Shown: positions 8,142-16,761, numbered from the stretch's first letter. The stretch: 64,000 nt of DNA from Kiloniella sp. EL199 (GCF_900313065.1 NZ_OMPU01000008.1:310240-374239), one strand, 5' to 3'. The notes: generated from the sequence alone by a model not told the origin. Made by a program: numbers and translations.

Positions 8142-9926
8142 CTACTTTTCTATATAATGGGGAAAAGACAAAACAAAACAAGCTCCGCCATCTGGATTAT
8201 TCGACGCCTGTATCTCGCCCTTTAAGTCTTTTATAATGCCATAGGTAATCGACAGGCCAAGCCCCAGGCTTTCACTATTTAGTTTTGTTGTAAAAAAAGG
8301 ATCATAGAGTTTTTTTACAACATGTTCTTCCAAGCCTGTTCCTGTATCGGATACGGTAACATTAACCTGCTGACCTGTAACAGATGTATTGATAGTTATA
8401 ACTTTCTCGCCTTGGGTCGTTTTCATGGCATCAATAGCATTCCGATAGAGATTGACAAAAACCTGCTCTAATCTGATTTCGTCACCAGATACGAGAATCG
8501 TTTTAGATGCTATATTAATCTCCAAGCGAACAGCCTGTGTGTTGAAAACGGGCTGCATCAAGTAACCTGCTCTGTTTATGGCTTTTACAATATCAACGGG
8601 TCGTGTCTTCATCGAAGATTTTCGGGCAAAATTTTTCAACTGTGCTGTAATCATTCCCATTTTCTCGGTCAAAGACGAAATCTCGTTCAAAGAATTATTG
8701 AGCTGCTGATCATTTTGATTTTTTAGATATGAAACACAATTTGAAACATCGTTTTGAATAGCAGCAATTGGCTGATTTATTTCATATGCGATTGCTGCTG
8801 ACATTTGCCCCAAAGCAGCTAACTTGCCAGCTTGAACCAATCCATCCTGTGCAGCCCTTAGTTCCTTTTCAGTTCGTCGACGTTCTTCAATTTCTATTTC
8901 AAGCTGGCGGTTCATGTCCTCCATTTTTTCCGCTTCTAGTGCACGACGGGTTGAAATAACCTTTTGACGTCTTTCTCTGATGAAAAGAGCGAGTACGAGT
9001 AAAATGACAACAACGCCAATTCCAATTGCTACAATTGTTCGCTGATTTTCTGTAATCGAATTTATTGAAACAAGATAATGAATTTTCCAGTTTGTATTTG
9101 CAATTTCCTGTGTCGTTTCAAGATACCTTCTTCCTTCGATCTCTGTTGCCAGATCTCCTGGGACACTAACGTGATTTATGTCAAGGATATCAAAATTAGA
9201 GGTCCCGTACTGCTTAATTTGTTGAAGTTTCTGCAACTGTTCTAACGGAATTCGTCGCAGGCTTTTATAGAGCCAATCCTTTTTACTGGCTAAAAAGATC
9301 ACACTATTTTCATCTGTAATAAAAACGTTCTCTCCACCGTCATTCCATTGTTGTTGTAATGGTGTCAGATTCACTTTAACAACCGCAACCCCAATAATAC
9401 TACTGTCTTCATACACAGGATGAGACATAAAAAAACCTGGTATCCCGGATATCGTACCAATCGCAAAGAAACGTCCCTCACGCCCCTCTATAGCATCTTG
9501 AAAATAAGGCCGAAATGAATAGTTATGACCAACAAAACTGGTTTTATCCTGCCAGTTTGAAGAAGCCAAAGTACTTCCTTTCTTATCCATGATGTAGAGA
9601 ACATTTGCTTCAGCTTTATTATTCATCTCGGCAAGATATTTGCTTACTTTGTTGGCAAAAAAAGGATCCCGACGAAATGATGTCAGTAATTCTTTGACGT
9701 CTTCGTTTCCTGACAAAACAAACGGGAGATAGCGGTACTTATCCAGTTCCCCAAGGAGTGTTGCATCATATAAACTCAATCTTTCACGGGAGATTTTCCT
9801 TAACTCAATAGCCGTAGATATGCCAAGCCAGTAATTAGCTAACCAGATTGATAGACTGCCTAATACAATAAAAAATATCCATCCCCACAAAATAGGCTTT
9901 GAAAATTGATAAGCAAACGAGAACAT
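8142..9926 (-). CDS. dctB: DctB-like sensor histidine kinase with Tyr in place of the phosphoacceptor His
   Basis: A 594-residue membrane sensor. It has a first membrane helix (about 13-33), a periplasmic double-PDC-like sensor region (about 40-300), a second helix (about 303-321), a short coiled coil (about 330-365) and a kinase core. The H-box reads LGQMSAAIAYEINQPIAAI: residue 381 is Tyr (codon TAT, 8784-8786), where DctB-type kinases have the phosphorylated His. The ATPase boxes are intact (NLYRNAIDA, DTGTGLEEH, DPFFTTK, GLGLSITYGI). Apart from this residue it is an ordinary DctB of usual length with no frameshift. As read, it should not autophosphorylate by the usual route. It could act only as a phosphatase, or another kinase could feed DctD. 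Confidence 0.9.
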   Translation of the reverse strand: MFSFAYQFSKPILWGWIFFIVLGSLSIWLANYWLGISTAIELRKISRERLSLYDATLLGELDKYRYLPFVLSGNEDVKELLTSFRRDPFFANKVSKYLAEMNNKAEANVLYIMDKKGSTLASSNWQDKTSFVGHNYSFRPYFQDAIEGREGRFFAIGTISGIPGFFMSHPVYEDSSIIGVAVVKVNLTPLQQQWNDGGENVFITDENSVIFLASKKDWLYKSLRRIPLEQLQKLQQIKQYGTSNFDILDINHVSVPGDLATEIEGRRYLETTQEIANTNWKIHYLVSINSITENQRTIVAIGIGVVVILLVLALFIRERRQKVISTRRALEAEKMEDMNRQLEIEIEERRRTEKELRAAQDGLVQAGKLAALGQMSAAIAYEINQPIAAIQNDVSNCVSYLKNQNDQQLNNSLNEISSLTEKMGMITAQLKNFARKSSMKTRPVDIVKAINRAGYLMQPVFNTQAVRLEINIASKTILVSGDEIRLEQVFVNLYRNAIDAMKTTQGEKVITINTSVTGQQVNVTVSDTGTGLEEHVVKKLYDPFFTTKLNSESLGLGLSITYGIIKDLKGEIQASNNPDGGACFVLSFPHYIEK

Positions 9927-10186
9927 GGATCGTTATTTAAACCTATGGAAATTGAGGTTATTACGCCGAAAAAGTAAACTCTATATATCCTTATATATAT
10001 ACAGCTATCCTACTAGTACTCATCAGTAAATTAAAAGCTACATGTCTGCGAATGTAAAATATTTCGGAGAATTGACAGTTCAACGCGGCACATTTTCAAC
10101 ACATTTATTTACCAAATTAGCTACACGATTTCTCTGTCACTTGTCTCTATAAATAAATCCTGTTTATTAAATTTAATGGGTTGGTT

Positions 10187-10429
10187 ATGACAAAAATAAA
10201 ACAGCAATTCGTGATCATTACAGCAGCTATGCTTTTTCTTAGTGCCTGTAGCGGGTTATCAAATACACAACAACGTGTTTTAAGTGGTGGTGCCATTGGT
10301 ACTGGTGTCGGTGTGGTCGGAACTGCTGTTACTGGCGGCTGTGTAACTTGCGGTGCTGTCGTAGGTGGCGCTGTTGGTGCAGGAGCAGGATATCTGGTTG
10401 ACCAACACGAAAAAGGTAACCTTCCCTAA
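10187..10429 (+). CDS. Small glycine-zipper lipoprotein
   Basis: 80 residues. A lipoprotein signal peptide ends in the lipobox LSAC, so the mature protein starts at that Cys and is attached to a membrane. The rest is a Gly-rich zipper (GGAIGTGVGVVGTAVTGG, VVGGAVGAGAGYLVDQ) like the YMGG/SlyB-type outer membrane lipoprotein domains. The two internal cysteines in GGCVTCG are unusual. I chose the ATG at 10187; a TTG two codons upstream is also in frame. It is divergent from dctB and has no close operon partner. Role unknown, possibly envelope structure. Confidence 0.78.
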   Translation: MTKIKQQFVIITAAMLFLSACSGLSNTQQRVLSGGAIGTGVGVVGTAVTGGCVTCGAVVGGAVGAGAGYLVDQHEKGNLP

Positions 10430-10782
10430 AAACAGACGAACAGGTTTCTGCCTCCTATTATGATATTTTCCTCTGTCAATCCTGGTTCGTTCCTTGTCAT
10501 TTATATCAAGAAAAGCTCATGACTCTCTTGTCTGTAAATAACCTTTAAGCCATGGCTAAAGAGTTTTGTTGTTCGGCCTTACTCGCTTCGGCATGGCGCC
10601 CGACAGTGGGTAAGGCCGAAATATATTTCTACGTCACTGATACATTTTGTTTTTCCTATCACTGAGATGATGTGTAACTAGAGTGACCAAAATAATAGGA
10701 AAACATAGAACACATATTGACCGTCAGCCCAGTGTATGCGACAGCCTTTTTATGTAACAAACACCTTTCGGGACATCATTTG
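10430..10782. other. Intergenic region with a large inverted repeat
   Basis: No coding sequence is recognised. It holds a 10-bp palindrome AGCCATGGCT (10548-10557) and a perfect 11-bp inverted repeat (10572-10582 with 10610-10620) that encloses a second small hairpin. No ribosomal, tRNA or known riboswitch signature was seen. Confidence 0.6.
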
Positions 10783-12096
10783 ATGGCGCTGACGACACAT
10801 AAATTTTCAACTGATAATCACGGTTGGGCTGAGCTTCTACCCAAAAGGGAGGCGAACAAACCATTAACAGGCGATCATCGTGTCCCCTGGGTTGTCGTTG
10901 GCGCCGGGATTACTGGCCTATCTGCTGCAAGACGGTTAGCAGAACATAACCCAGATGATCAGATCATACTACTCGATGCCAGAAAACTGGGGCAGGGAGC
11001 TTCTGGGAGAAATTCAGGCTATGCGGTTGCTATTAGTCAGTTTTCTGGTGCTTTTGACAAAAATCAGGAACAAAATTATCGTCGTATCAATCGCATCAAT
11101 ACACAGGGCCTGAATCTACTACGCCAACAAGTAAACGACCTTGGAATTGATTGCCAGTGGCAAGAAGATGGTTTTTATCACACTGCAGCAGATGAAAAAT
11201 CGTTGAAAGAATATAAATATTTCAAGGATCATCTCAATCAATTGGGGTATGAACACACTCTCTTAAGCCAAGACGAGCTAACAGAACGTCTGGGAACATC
11301 TCTTTATAAATCAGGTGTTCACGTTCCAAAGGGTGTTCTTTTACAACCAGCAGCCCTTGTACACGGACTTGGTGATAATTTGCCGCCCAATGTTACCCTC
11401 TACGAAAACAGTCCTGTTTTAAGAATAAGTCAGAGTGAACCCCTCATTTTTGAACTTGAAAGCGGCAAGATTACTGCCGATAAAGTTATTATTGCAACGA
11501 ACTATGAAGCTCCTAAACTTGGTTTCATCAAGCGTTATATTATAGGAAGCACATTATCTGGAAGCTTTACGCGCCAACTCACAGTTGATGAGCTTTCCAG
11601 CCTGGGTACTTTGAAAGAATGGGGTATTCTTTCGCTTCACAGTGGTGGCGCAACCGTTCGGCTTACGCTGGATAATCGCTTTTCTCTCCGCAACACGGCC
11701 GAGTATCACGGTGCAACCTTAATGTCTGATACGATTTTGTCGAAGCGTCGGAAAATTCATCGCGCAGCCTTCGAGAAACGTTTTCCACAACTGGCTCATG
11801 TACCTTTTGAGTTTTCATGGTCTGGCGTAGAAGGTATCAGTCAAAACTTTACAAGTTTCTTCGGCAGACAAGCATCCAACATATACCTTGCCGGAGGGTA
11901 CAACGGTTCGGGGGTGAGCAGGGGAACAGCCTTTGGTGTCGCATTAGCCGATTATGCCTGTAATGTATCATCCAAGTTGGTGGAAGATTGTCTTGCGTCT
12001 GTGCCCGCCACTTGGATACCACCACGACCATTCCTGGATATTGGCGCTTTCTTTAAGATCAAAATGCGCTTTATAGGAGTTGGGTTAGATCGGTAA
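10783..12096 (+). CDS. FAD-dependent oxidoreductase, DAO/OrdL (PuuB-like) family
   Basis: 437 residues. The dinucleotide-binding motif GAGITG (40-45) with a following acidic strand end (LLDA) binds FAD. GQGASGRNSGY is the DAO-superfamily signature seen in gamma-glutamylputrescine oxidase and related amine or amino acid oxidases. A C-terminal FAD-contact segment reads YLAGGYNGSGVSRGT. I chose the ATG at 10783 because the longer form begins at a TTG with no ribosome site. The next gene, a LysR regulator on the other strand, ends 31 bases away. The substrate cannot be told; no polyamine pathway genes are adjacent. Confidence 0.87.
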   Translation: MALTTHKFSTDNHGWAELLPKREANKPLTGDHRVPWVVVGAGITGLSAARRLAEHNPDDQIILLDARKLGQGASGRNSGYAVAISQFSGAFDKNQEQNYRRINRINTQGLNLLRQQVNDLGIDCQWQEDGFYHTAADEKSLKEYKYFKDHLNQLGYEHTLLSQDELTERLGTSLYKSGVHVPKGVLLQPAALVHGLGDNLPPNVTLYENSPVLRISQSEPLIFELESGKITADKVIIATNYEAPKLGFIKRYIIGSTLSGSFTRQLTVDELSSLGTLKEWGILSLHSGGATVRLTLDNRFSLRNTAEYHGATLMSDTILSKRRKIHRAAFEKRFPQLAHVPFEFSWSGVEGISQNFTSFFGRQASNIYLAGGYNGSGVSRGTAFGVALADYACNVSSKLVEDCLASVPATWIPPRPFLDIGAFFKIKMRFIGVGLDR

Positions 12097-12127
12097 TCGG
12101 AATGAACCGGTATCTCAGCGTATATCA

Positions 12128-13027
12128 TTATGCGCTGGTACCCAGTTTGAATTTCTCTTCAAAAAAATCGATCCAAGCACGGGCTTTTTTCGTCAAGCCT
12201 TTCCGGCTGGGATAGAGAACGTAATAGCTGATCACCTTACTACGCCAATCAGGTAAAATATTTACAAGCTTACCATTATCTATCGCATTCTGGATGACAT
12301 ATTCAGGCATAATCGAAATACCGCACCCATCTTCTATCATGGAACGTAAAGCGGTAAAGTCGTTTACATTATCACTTGGCATAATATCGACAGAGCATAG
12401 TCTTCCATTTCTATTTTCCAATGTCCATTGTTTGAATTCATTGTGATCACTCATCATAAGTATCTTATGTTCAGGCAATTGTTCCAGACAGGCCGGGCAC
12501 CCATGTTTTTCCAGATAAGCGGGGGATGCGCACAGCTTAGCTCTTGCCTGTCCAATAATCTTGCTCATCAAGCTTGAATCTTTTTGCTCCCCGACCCTGA
12601 CAACCAGATCATAGCCTTCGGTAATCAGATCAACATGTCTATTATTAAGGTCCAGACTAATTTTAATATCAGGATAGAGTTTAGAAAACTCACCCAAATA
12701 GGGTGCAACAAGATATTGACCAATCGCGAAAGAAACACTGACCCGCAAATTGCCTCTCGGCGTTTCTTGCATGTTATTTATGGTCTCAATGGCGCTTTCG
12801 GATTCTTCCGCAATACGCCGACAGTGATGAAAAAAAATAGATCCCATTTCCGTTAATTGAACCGCGCGTGTTGTTCGTTCAATTAAACGAACCCCCAGAT
12901 CATTTTCAAGGGTCGCAATACGCCGACTAACTCGTGACTTGGGTATATTCAACACCCGAGCCGCAGCCGAAATTCCTTCAAGTTCAGCAACTTTTGCAAA
13001 CAGCACCATGTCGTTCAAATTAATCAC
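12128..13027 (-). CDS. LysR-family transcription regulator
   Basis: 299 residues, standard length. The N-terminal winged helix-turn-helix (about 3-62: GISAAARVLNIPKSRVSRRIATLE) is followed by a LysR substrate domain (about 90-290). The NLNDMVLFAKVAE start is of the subgroup that includes many regulators of quinone or flavin reductase genes. It is divergent from the FMN-reductase gene, and a perfect dyad lies in the shared promoter region. It most likely controls that gene and itself (inference). Confidence 0.93.
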   Translation of the reverse strand: MINLNDMVLFAKVAELEGISAAARVLNIPKSRVSRRIATLENDLGVRLIERTTRAVQLTEMGSIFFHHCRRIAEESESAIETINNMQETPRGNLRVSVSFAIGQYLVAPYLGEFSKLYPDIKISLDLNNRHVDLITEGYDLVVRVGEQKDSSLMSKIIGQARAKLCASPAYLEKHGCPACLEQLPEHKILMMSDHNEFKQWTLENRNGRLCSVDIMPSDNVNDFTALRSMIEDGCGISIMPEYVIQNAIDNGKLVNILPDWRSKVISYYVLYPSRKGLTKKARAWIDFFEEKFKLGTSA

Positions 13028-13043
13028 GGAAAATCCTCGCTAT

Positions 13044-13071
13044 CATATTGTTCCAATTTTAGAACAATATG
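13044..13071. promoter_or_regulatory. Perfect 10-bp dyad, probable LysR operator
   Basis: The arms CATATTGTTC and GAACAATATG are separated by 8 bases, in the divergent promoter region 17 bases upstream of the LysR start codon. The core fits the LysR T-N11-A rule. A related but imperfect element, ATATTGGAACAT, lies at about 13098-13109, nearer the FMN-reductase gene. Confidence 0.72.
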
Positions 13072-13158
13072 TCTCGAAATCAAACCTGTAAAAAGAATAT
13101 TGGAACATCTATTTTTTGAATAGAGCCAAATAATCCAAGTACAAGATAGGAAGTTACA

Positions 13159-13704
13159 ATGAAAGTACTCGCTTTAGCCGCCAGCAACAGTAGAAAATCA
13201 ATCAACAAAACACTCGTTACCTATGCAAGTGAGCAACTTAAAGAGTTGCGAGACAATGTAACTGTAGAAGTTATTGATATTAATGATTACGAACTACCTT
13301 TGTTCAGCACTGATAGAGAAGAAGAACTTGGACAGCCACAGCTTGCTCATGATTTTTATAATAAGATCAAGTCAGCAGACGGTCTCATTATCTCTTTTGC
13401 CGAGCATAATGGATCCTACACAGCAGCTTACAAAAATCTGTTTGATTGGGTATCACGAATAAATATCAAGGTTTTTCAGAATAAACCATCATTGTTTCTT
13501 TCTACATCGCCGGGACAAGGCGGAGCAAGCAGTGTTCTGAAATCAGCTGAGACATCGGCACCATTTTTTGGTGCAGAGATAAAAGGCACACTTTCAATCC
13601 CAAGTTTTTTCGATAATTTTGATAGCGATAAAAATCAGCTAACAAACAAAAACTTGAACAGAAAATTGTGCGAGGTGCTTATTAACTTTCATGGTTTGCA
13701 TTAG
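13159..13704 (+). CDS. NADPH-dependent FMN reductase family protein (flavodoxin-like)
   Basis: 181 residues of the NAD(P)H-dependent FMN or azo/quinone reductase family (WrbA/ArsH-related flavodoxin fold). The N-terminal ALAASNSRKSINKTL is the phosphate-binding loop for FMN. FAEHNGSYTAAYKNLFDW and SPGQGGASS are family motifs around the isoalloxazine site. It probably reduces flavin or quinones in the cytoplasm. It is controlled by the divergent LysR gene (inference) and ends at a hairpin shared with the convergent tRNA gene. Confidence 0.88.
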   Translation: MKVLALAASNSRKSINKTLVTYASEQLKELRDNVTVEVIDINDYELPLFSTDREEELGQPQLAHDFYNKIKSADGLIISFAEHNGSYTAAYKNLFDWVSRINIKVFQNKPSLFLSTSPGQGGASSVLKSAETSAPFFGAEIKGTLSIPSFFDNFDSDKNQLTNKNLNRKLCEVLINFHGLH

Positions 13705-13711
13705 GTAGTAC

Positions 13712-13740
13712 AAAAAAGAAAAGCGCCAAAATCGGCGCTT
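13712..13740. terminator. Bidirectional terminator between FMN reductase and tRNA-Ser
   Basis: A 7-bp stem (13721-13727 with 13734-13740) and a 6-nt loop. On the minus strand it is followed by a long T-rich tail, which suits the tRNA transcript; the plus-strand tail is weaker. Confidence 0.75.
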
Positions 13741-13753
13741 GTTCTTTAGGTGA

Positions 13754-13843
13754 TGGCGGAAGGACAGGGATTCGAACCCTGGAAGGGCTTGCACCCTTGC
13801 TGGTTTTCAAGACCAGTGCATTCAACCGCTCTGCCATCCTTCC
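13754..13843 (-). tRNA. tRNA-Ser (anticodon UGA)
   Basis: Ninety bases including an encoded CCA end (13754-13756). The 7-bp acceptor stem GGAAGGA pairs with TCCTTCC. The anticodon loop CTTGAAA gives UGA, reading UCA and related serine codons. The long variable arm (about GCAAGGGTGCAAGCCCTTCC) is the class II feature of tRNA-Ser, and the T loop contains GTTCGAATC. Confidence 0.97.
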
Positions 13844-13970
13844 ACATATCGTCTTGAGAATTATATTTTGTTATTCTCTTTCCGACGGGCTTTGAAATAT
13901 CTCCATTTGAACGTAGTGTCAAATGCTTAGATAAGAAAAATTGACATTTTTGATTTTTTCTTACAAAAAA

Positions 13971-13993
13971 CGAAAACAGAGCTACAAAGCTCT
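13971..13993 (-). terminator. Probable terminator after fliN
   Basis: A 6-bp stem (13978-13983 with 13988-13993) with a 4-nt loop; the minus strand continues with GTTTTCGTTTTTT. It lies 52 bases after the fliN stop. Confidence 0.55.
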
Positions 13994-14044
13994 TTAATTT
14001 TTGGCCTCAATGATATCTTTTACCCAATAGGGAAATGTACAATA

Positions 14045-14389
14045 TCAATCACCTGTACGTTTAATCATCTCTATAATCTCAACACAAAGCCGATCTTCTT
14101 TAATCATAACTTCACCACGGGCAATCATTTGATCATTAATAGAGATATCAATGGTATCGCCGATATACTTATCAAGTTCGACAACTGCGCCACGCCCCAT
14201 TTTTAAAAGCTGGCTGACAGGCATTTGTGCCGTACCAAGAATTGCAGATACTTCCAGCCCAACACCGTGAACAGCCGGAACATTTTCATCTATTTCAGAG
14301 GAATCCGACGTAGTCGTATCTGGTTCAGCAGGAGCAGAATCGAACATATCATCAACATCATCATTGTTCATAGATTCTTCATCAGACAT
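14045..14389 (-). CDS. fliN: FliN-like flagellar motor switch protein
   Basis: 114 residues. An acidic, low-complexity N-terminus (about 1-38) leads into a SpoA/FliN C-ring domain (about 40-110) with the family motifs VSAILGTAQMPVSQLLKMGRGAVVELD and GDTIDISINDQMIARGEVMI. FliN sits in the cytoplasmic C-ring and takes part in rotation switching. An AAAGG ribosome site lies before the ATG. The gene is downstream of a PilZ gene and not within a visible flagellar cluster, which is unusual. It could be the main FliN or a second copy. Confidence 0.88.
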   Translation of the reverse strand: MSDEESMNNDDVDDMFDSAPAEPDTTTSDSSEIDENVPAVHGVGLEVSAILGTAQMPVSQLLKMGRGAVVELDKYIGDTIDISINDQMIARGEVMIKEDRLCVEIIEMIKRTGD

Positions 14390-14443
14390 GAAGTTACCTT
14401 TTATATAATTTATCTGTACATAGAATACGCTGGCTTAGAGATC

Positions 14444-14782
14444 TTAGCTATCAAAATAATTAGCAATAAGAACTCGCGTTTCAGGACTCATTTCAACAAA
14501 AACACCTGCCAGAATTTCTTTGTCCGGTTCAATTCGAACAATAATTGATTTACAGTCAAATTCCAACGCACTGCCATCCAACTCAAGACGGAAATGAATA
14601 TCAATGTGATCGCCGCGTAACAAAGGGCCATCATATCCTTTTACGGCATACCCACTGGAACTCCAATTATCTAAAGAATAACCGACACCCCTAATCTCAA
14701 CAGTTCCGGTTACGCCGAATTCGCGACCTTCGCGGCGTATTTCTTTTTTACCAAAAAGCTTGTCTAACAAATTTTTGATCAT
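14444..14782 (-). CDS. PilZ domain protein (c-di-GMP binding)
   Basis: 112 residues, essentially a single PilZ domain. The two c-di-GMP-contact motifs are present: RREGR (RxxxR) near residue 16 and NWSSSG (NxSxxG, a form of D/NxSxxG) near residue 39. So it should bind the second messenger (known of the family; not tested here). It is upstream of fliN on the same strand with 54 bases between, so the pair may be co-transcribed. A role in linking c-di-GMP to the flagellar motor is an inference from this pairing. Confidence 0.85.
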   Translation of the reverse strand: MIKNLLDKLFGKKEIRREGREFGVTGTVEIRGVGYSLDNWSSSGYAVKGYDGPLLRGDHIDIHFRLELDGSALEFDCKSIIVRIEPDKEILAGVFVEMSPETRVLIANYFDS

Positions 14783-14789
14783 GCCCGCG

Positions 14790-14837
14790 TGAGACCTTTA
14801 AAAATAAATTAATAATACAATAAGTTGTAAGGTCTCA
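14790..14837. promoter_or_regulatory. Separated inverted repeat upstream of the PilZ-fliN pair
   Basis: Perfect 9-bp arms TGAGACCTT (14790-14798) and AAGGTCTCA (14829-14837) enclose 30 AT-rich bases directly before the PilZ start codon. They could be paired operator sites or a 5' leader hairpin. Confidence 0.45.
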
Positions 14838-14909
14838 TAAAAATGGAAACAAGATGTTAACTCTACGTTTTCTTTTAACAGTTATATTTGTGTTCTTGAA
14901 ATATAGAGC

Positions 14910-15368
14910 ATGAAAAAAAGTATTGTTATGCGGAAACATCTGAAAAAAATTATATCAACAGCATTAATCTGTATTGCTTTTACAGTTTCTTCGCACAACA
15001 GTGTTGCGCAAAATGGTTACCTGACTCCGAACAACATTAAACGTAAGCCGTTGTTAAAGCCTGGATTGCCAAATCAGCAGCTCAAAAAAGAACGTTATCT
15101 TGGAAGTCGGCTAATATATAGCACAGAAGAATCTTTACGAGAAATTTTCACAAAAGATGTAGGCTTAAGCAAAGCCTGCCAGCGCGGTCGTTTCAAGCAG
15201 ATAAAATCGATGCAATACATTGCTGTTGTTGAGGGTAGAAAGTACGGCGCGGCTTTATATCAAACAAGTATGCTACACGACCCTAAAAAACTTGCAGAAA
15301 AAGACAGGATTTACCTGTTTAAAGGGCAGGGTACATCGAATTGTCGTGTATATCACAAACGAATATAG
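14910..15368 (+). CDS. Secreted protein of unknown function
   Basis: 152 residues. A Sec signal peptide is clear (about 8-34, TALICIAFTVSSHNSVAQ). The mature part is basic, with two cysteines (in KACQRGR and TSNCRVY) that could form a disulphide in the periplasm, and a VVEGRKYGAALYQT strand-like segment. I do not recognise the family. An in-frame ATG at 14928 is an alternative start. It is divergent from the PilZ-fliN pair and 67 bases before mltB, so it may share a transcript with it. Confidence 0.7.
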   Translation: MKKSIVMRKHLKKIISTALICIAFTVSSHNSVAQNGYLTPNNIKRKPLLKPGLPNQQLKKERYLGSRLIYSTEESLREIFTKDVGLSKACQRGRFKQIKSMQYIAVVEGRKYGAALYQTSMLHDPKKLAEKDRIYLFKGQGTSNCRVYHKRI

Positions 15369-15435
15369 ATTTTAATCAACATTATTGGAAACAAGCTAGC
15401 GTTTACCTCATTATTTCGGATAGAGTTCTCAAAAT

Positions 15436-16761
15436 ATGAATGAGATCATCTATTGCGATTCGGAGCTTACTTTGTTTCTTTTAATACGCCGAAACTTCAA
15501 ACTTAAAAAAAATCATCACCTTAATCCCAAAACTGTTTTCTATGGATACCTTCTTTCAACGGTTATTTCTTCTTCATTTTTAGTTCCAACCGTACATGCC
15601 CAAACTATTGAGGGTACGCCCGAACAAGTTGCATCAAAGATATCATTCGAACAATGGCTTAACGAATTTAAAGTAGAAGCAAGAAGCCAGGGGATTTCCG
15701 AACAGACCCTGATCCGAAGTTTTAAGGGTATAGAACCGATTCCTAAAATCATTGAATATGATCGCAGGCAACCGGAATTCACGCGCACTTTCTGGAACTA
15801 TCTTGATCGGGCCGTTAACACCCAGCGTATAAAAAAAGCACAGGAACTTCAGCAAACTCACAAAGAACTATTGGACAACATCAGTAAAAAGTACGGCGTC
15901 CAAAGCAGATTCCTGCTCGCTTTCTGGGGACTGGAAAGTAATTTCGGCCAACATACCGGCGGTTTTTCTGTTATCGCGGCAGATGCGACACTTGCATACG
16001 ACACGCGACGCAGTGATTTTTTCAGAACCCAGTTGCTTGAAGCCTTGCGCATTATAGATGATGGGCATATTACCCCGGAAAAAATGCAGGGTTCGTGGGC
16101 TGGCGCAATGGGGCATCTTCAATTTATTCCCTCAACATATAACCTTTACGCCGTAGATGAAAATGGTGATGGCCGTAAAGATATATGGCACAGCTTGCCA
16201 GATGTCTTTGGATCAGCGGCAAACTATCTTGGGCAAATAGGATGGGATGACCAATATACTTGGGGTAGAGAAGTTCAGCTTCCTCAAGGCTTTAATTGGG
16301 ATTTGGTTGGCCTTGATACCAGAAAGACCTTGGTAGAATGGCAACAAGCAGGTGTGCGAAAAATAACTGGTAACAATTTACCCACACTTGATCTGGAAGC
16401 ATCGTTAATTCTTCCCTCTGGTCACAAAGGCCCAGCATTTTTGGTTTACAACAATTTCCGAAAAATCCTGAACTGGAACAGATCCATACTTTATGCTCTT
16501 GCCGTTGGCCATTTATCAGATCGTATTGCCGGGAAAACACCCCTAATTTCGCCACGTCCGGTGGATGAACGTCCCCTGCATCGAACCGAAATTGAAGAAA
16601 TTCAAATCCTTCTTGCCAAACTTGGCTACGATGTTGGCAAAGCCGATGGCATCATTGGCAGGAAAACACGCGAAGGCATTCGCAATTTCCAAAAGAAGGT
16701 TGGGTTACCGGGAGACGGCTACCCCGATGAAGCTCTTTTATTGAAACTGAGAAAATCCTAG
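15436..16761 (+). CDS. mltB: Lytic murein transglycosylase, MltB family, with peptidoglycan-binding domain
   Basis: 441 residues. A long N-region and signal peptide end near VHAQ (residue 56). An SLT_2/MltB catalytic domain (about 70-360) follows, with the catalytic Glu167 in FWGLESNFGQHTGG and the later GSWAGAMGHLQFIPSTY motif. A peptidoglycan_binding_1 domain closes the protein (about 380-440, LAKLGYDVGKADGIIGRKTREGI). It cleaves the MurNAc-GlcNAc bond with 1,6-anhydro ring formation in the periplasm. It is followed by rlpA, another lytic transglycosylase, and a D,D-carboxypeptidase, so the neighbourhood is about cell wall turnover. No lipobox is seen, so it is probably soluble. Confidence 0.93.
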   Translation: MNEIIYCDSELTLFLLIRRNFKLKKNHHLNPKTVFYGYLLSTVISSSFLVPTVHAQTIEGTPEQVASKISFEQWLNEFKVEARSQGISEQTLIRSFKGIEPIPKIIEYDRRQPEFTRTFWNYLDRAVNTQRIKKAQELQQTHKELLDNISKKYGVQSRFLLAFWGLESNFGQHTGGFSVIAADATLAYDTRRSDFFRTQLLEALRIIDDGHITPEKMQGSWAGAMGHLQFIPSTYNLYAVDENGDGRKDIWHSLPDVFGSAANYLGQIGWDDQYTWGREVQLPQGFNWDLVGLDTRKTLVEWQQAGVRKITGNNLPTLDLEASLILPSGHKGPAFLVYNNFRKILNWNRSILYALAVGHLSDRIAGKTPLISPRPVDERPLHRTEIEEIQILLAKLGYDVGKADGIIGRKTREGIRNFQKKVGLPGDGYPDEALLLKLRKS

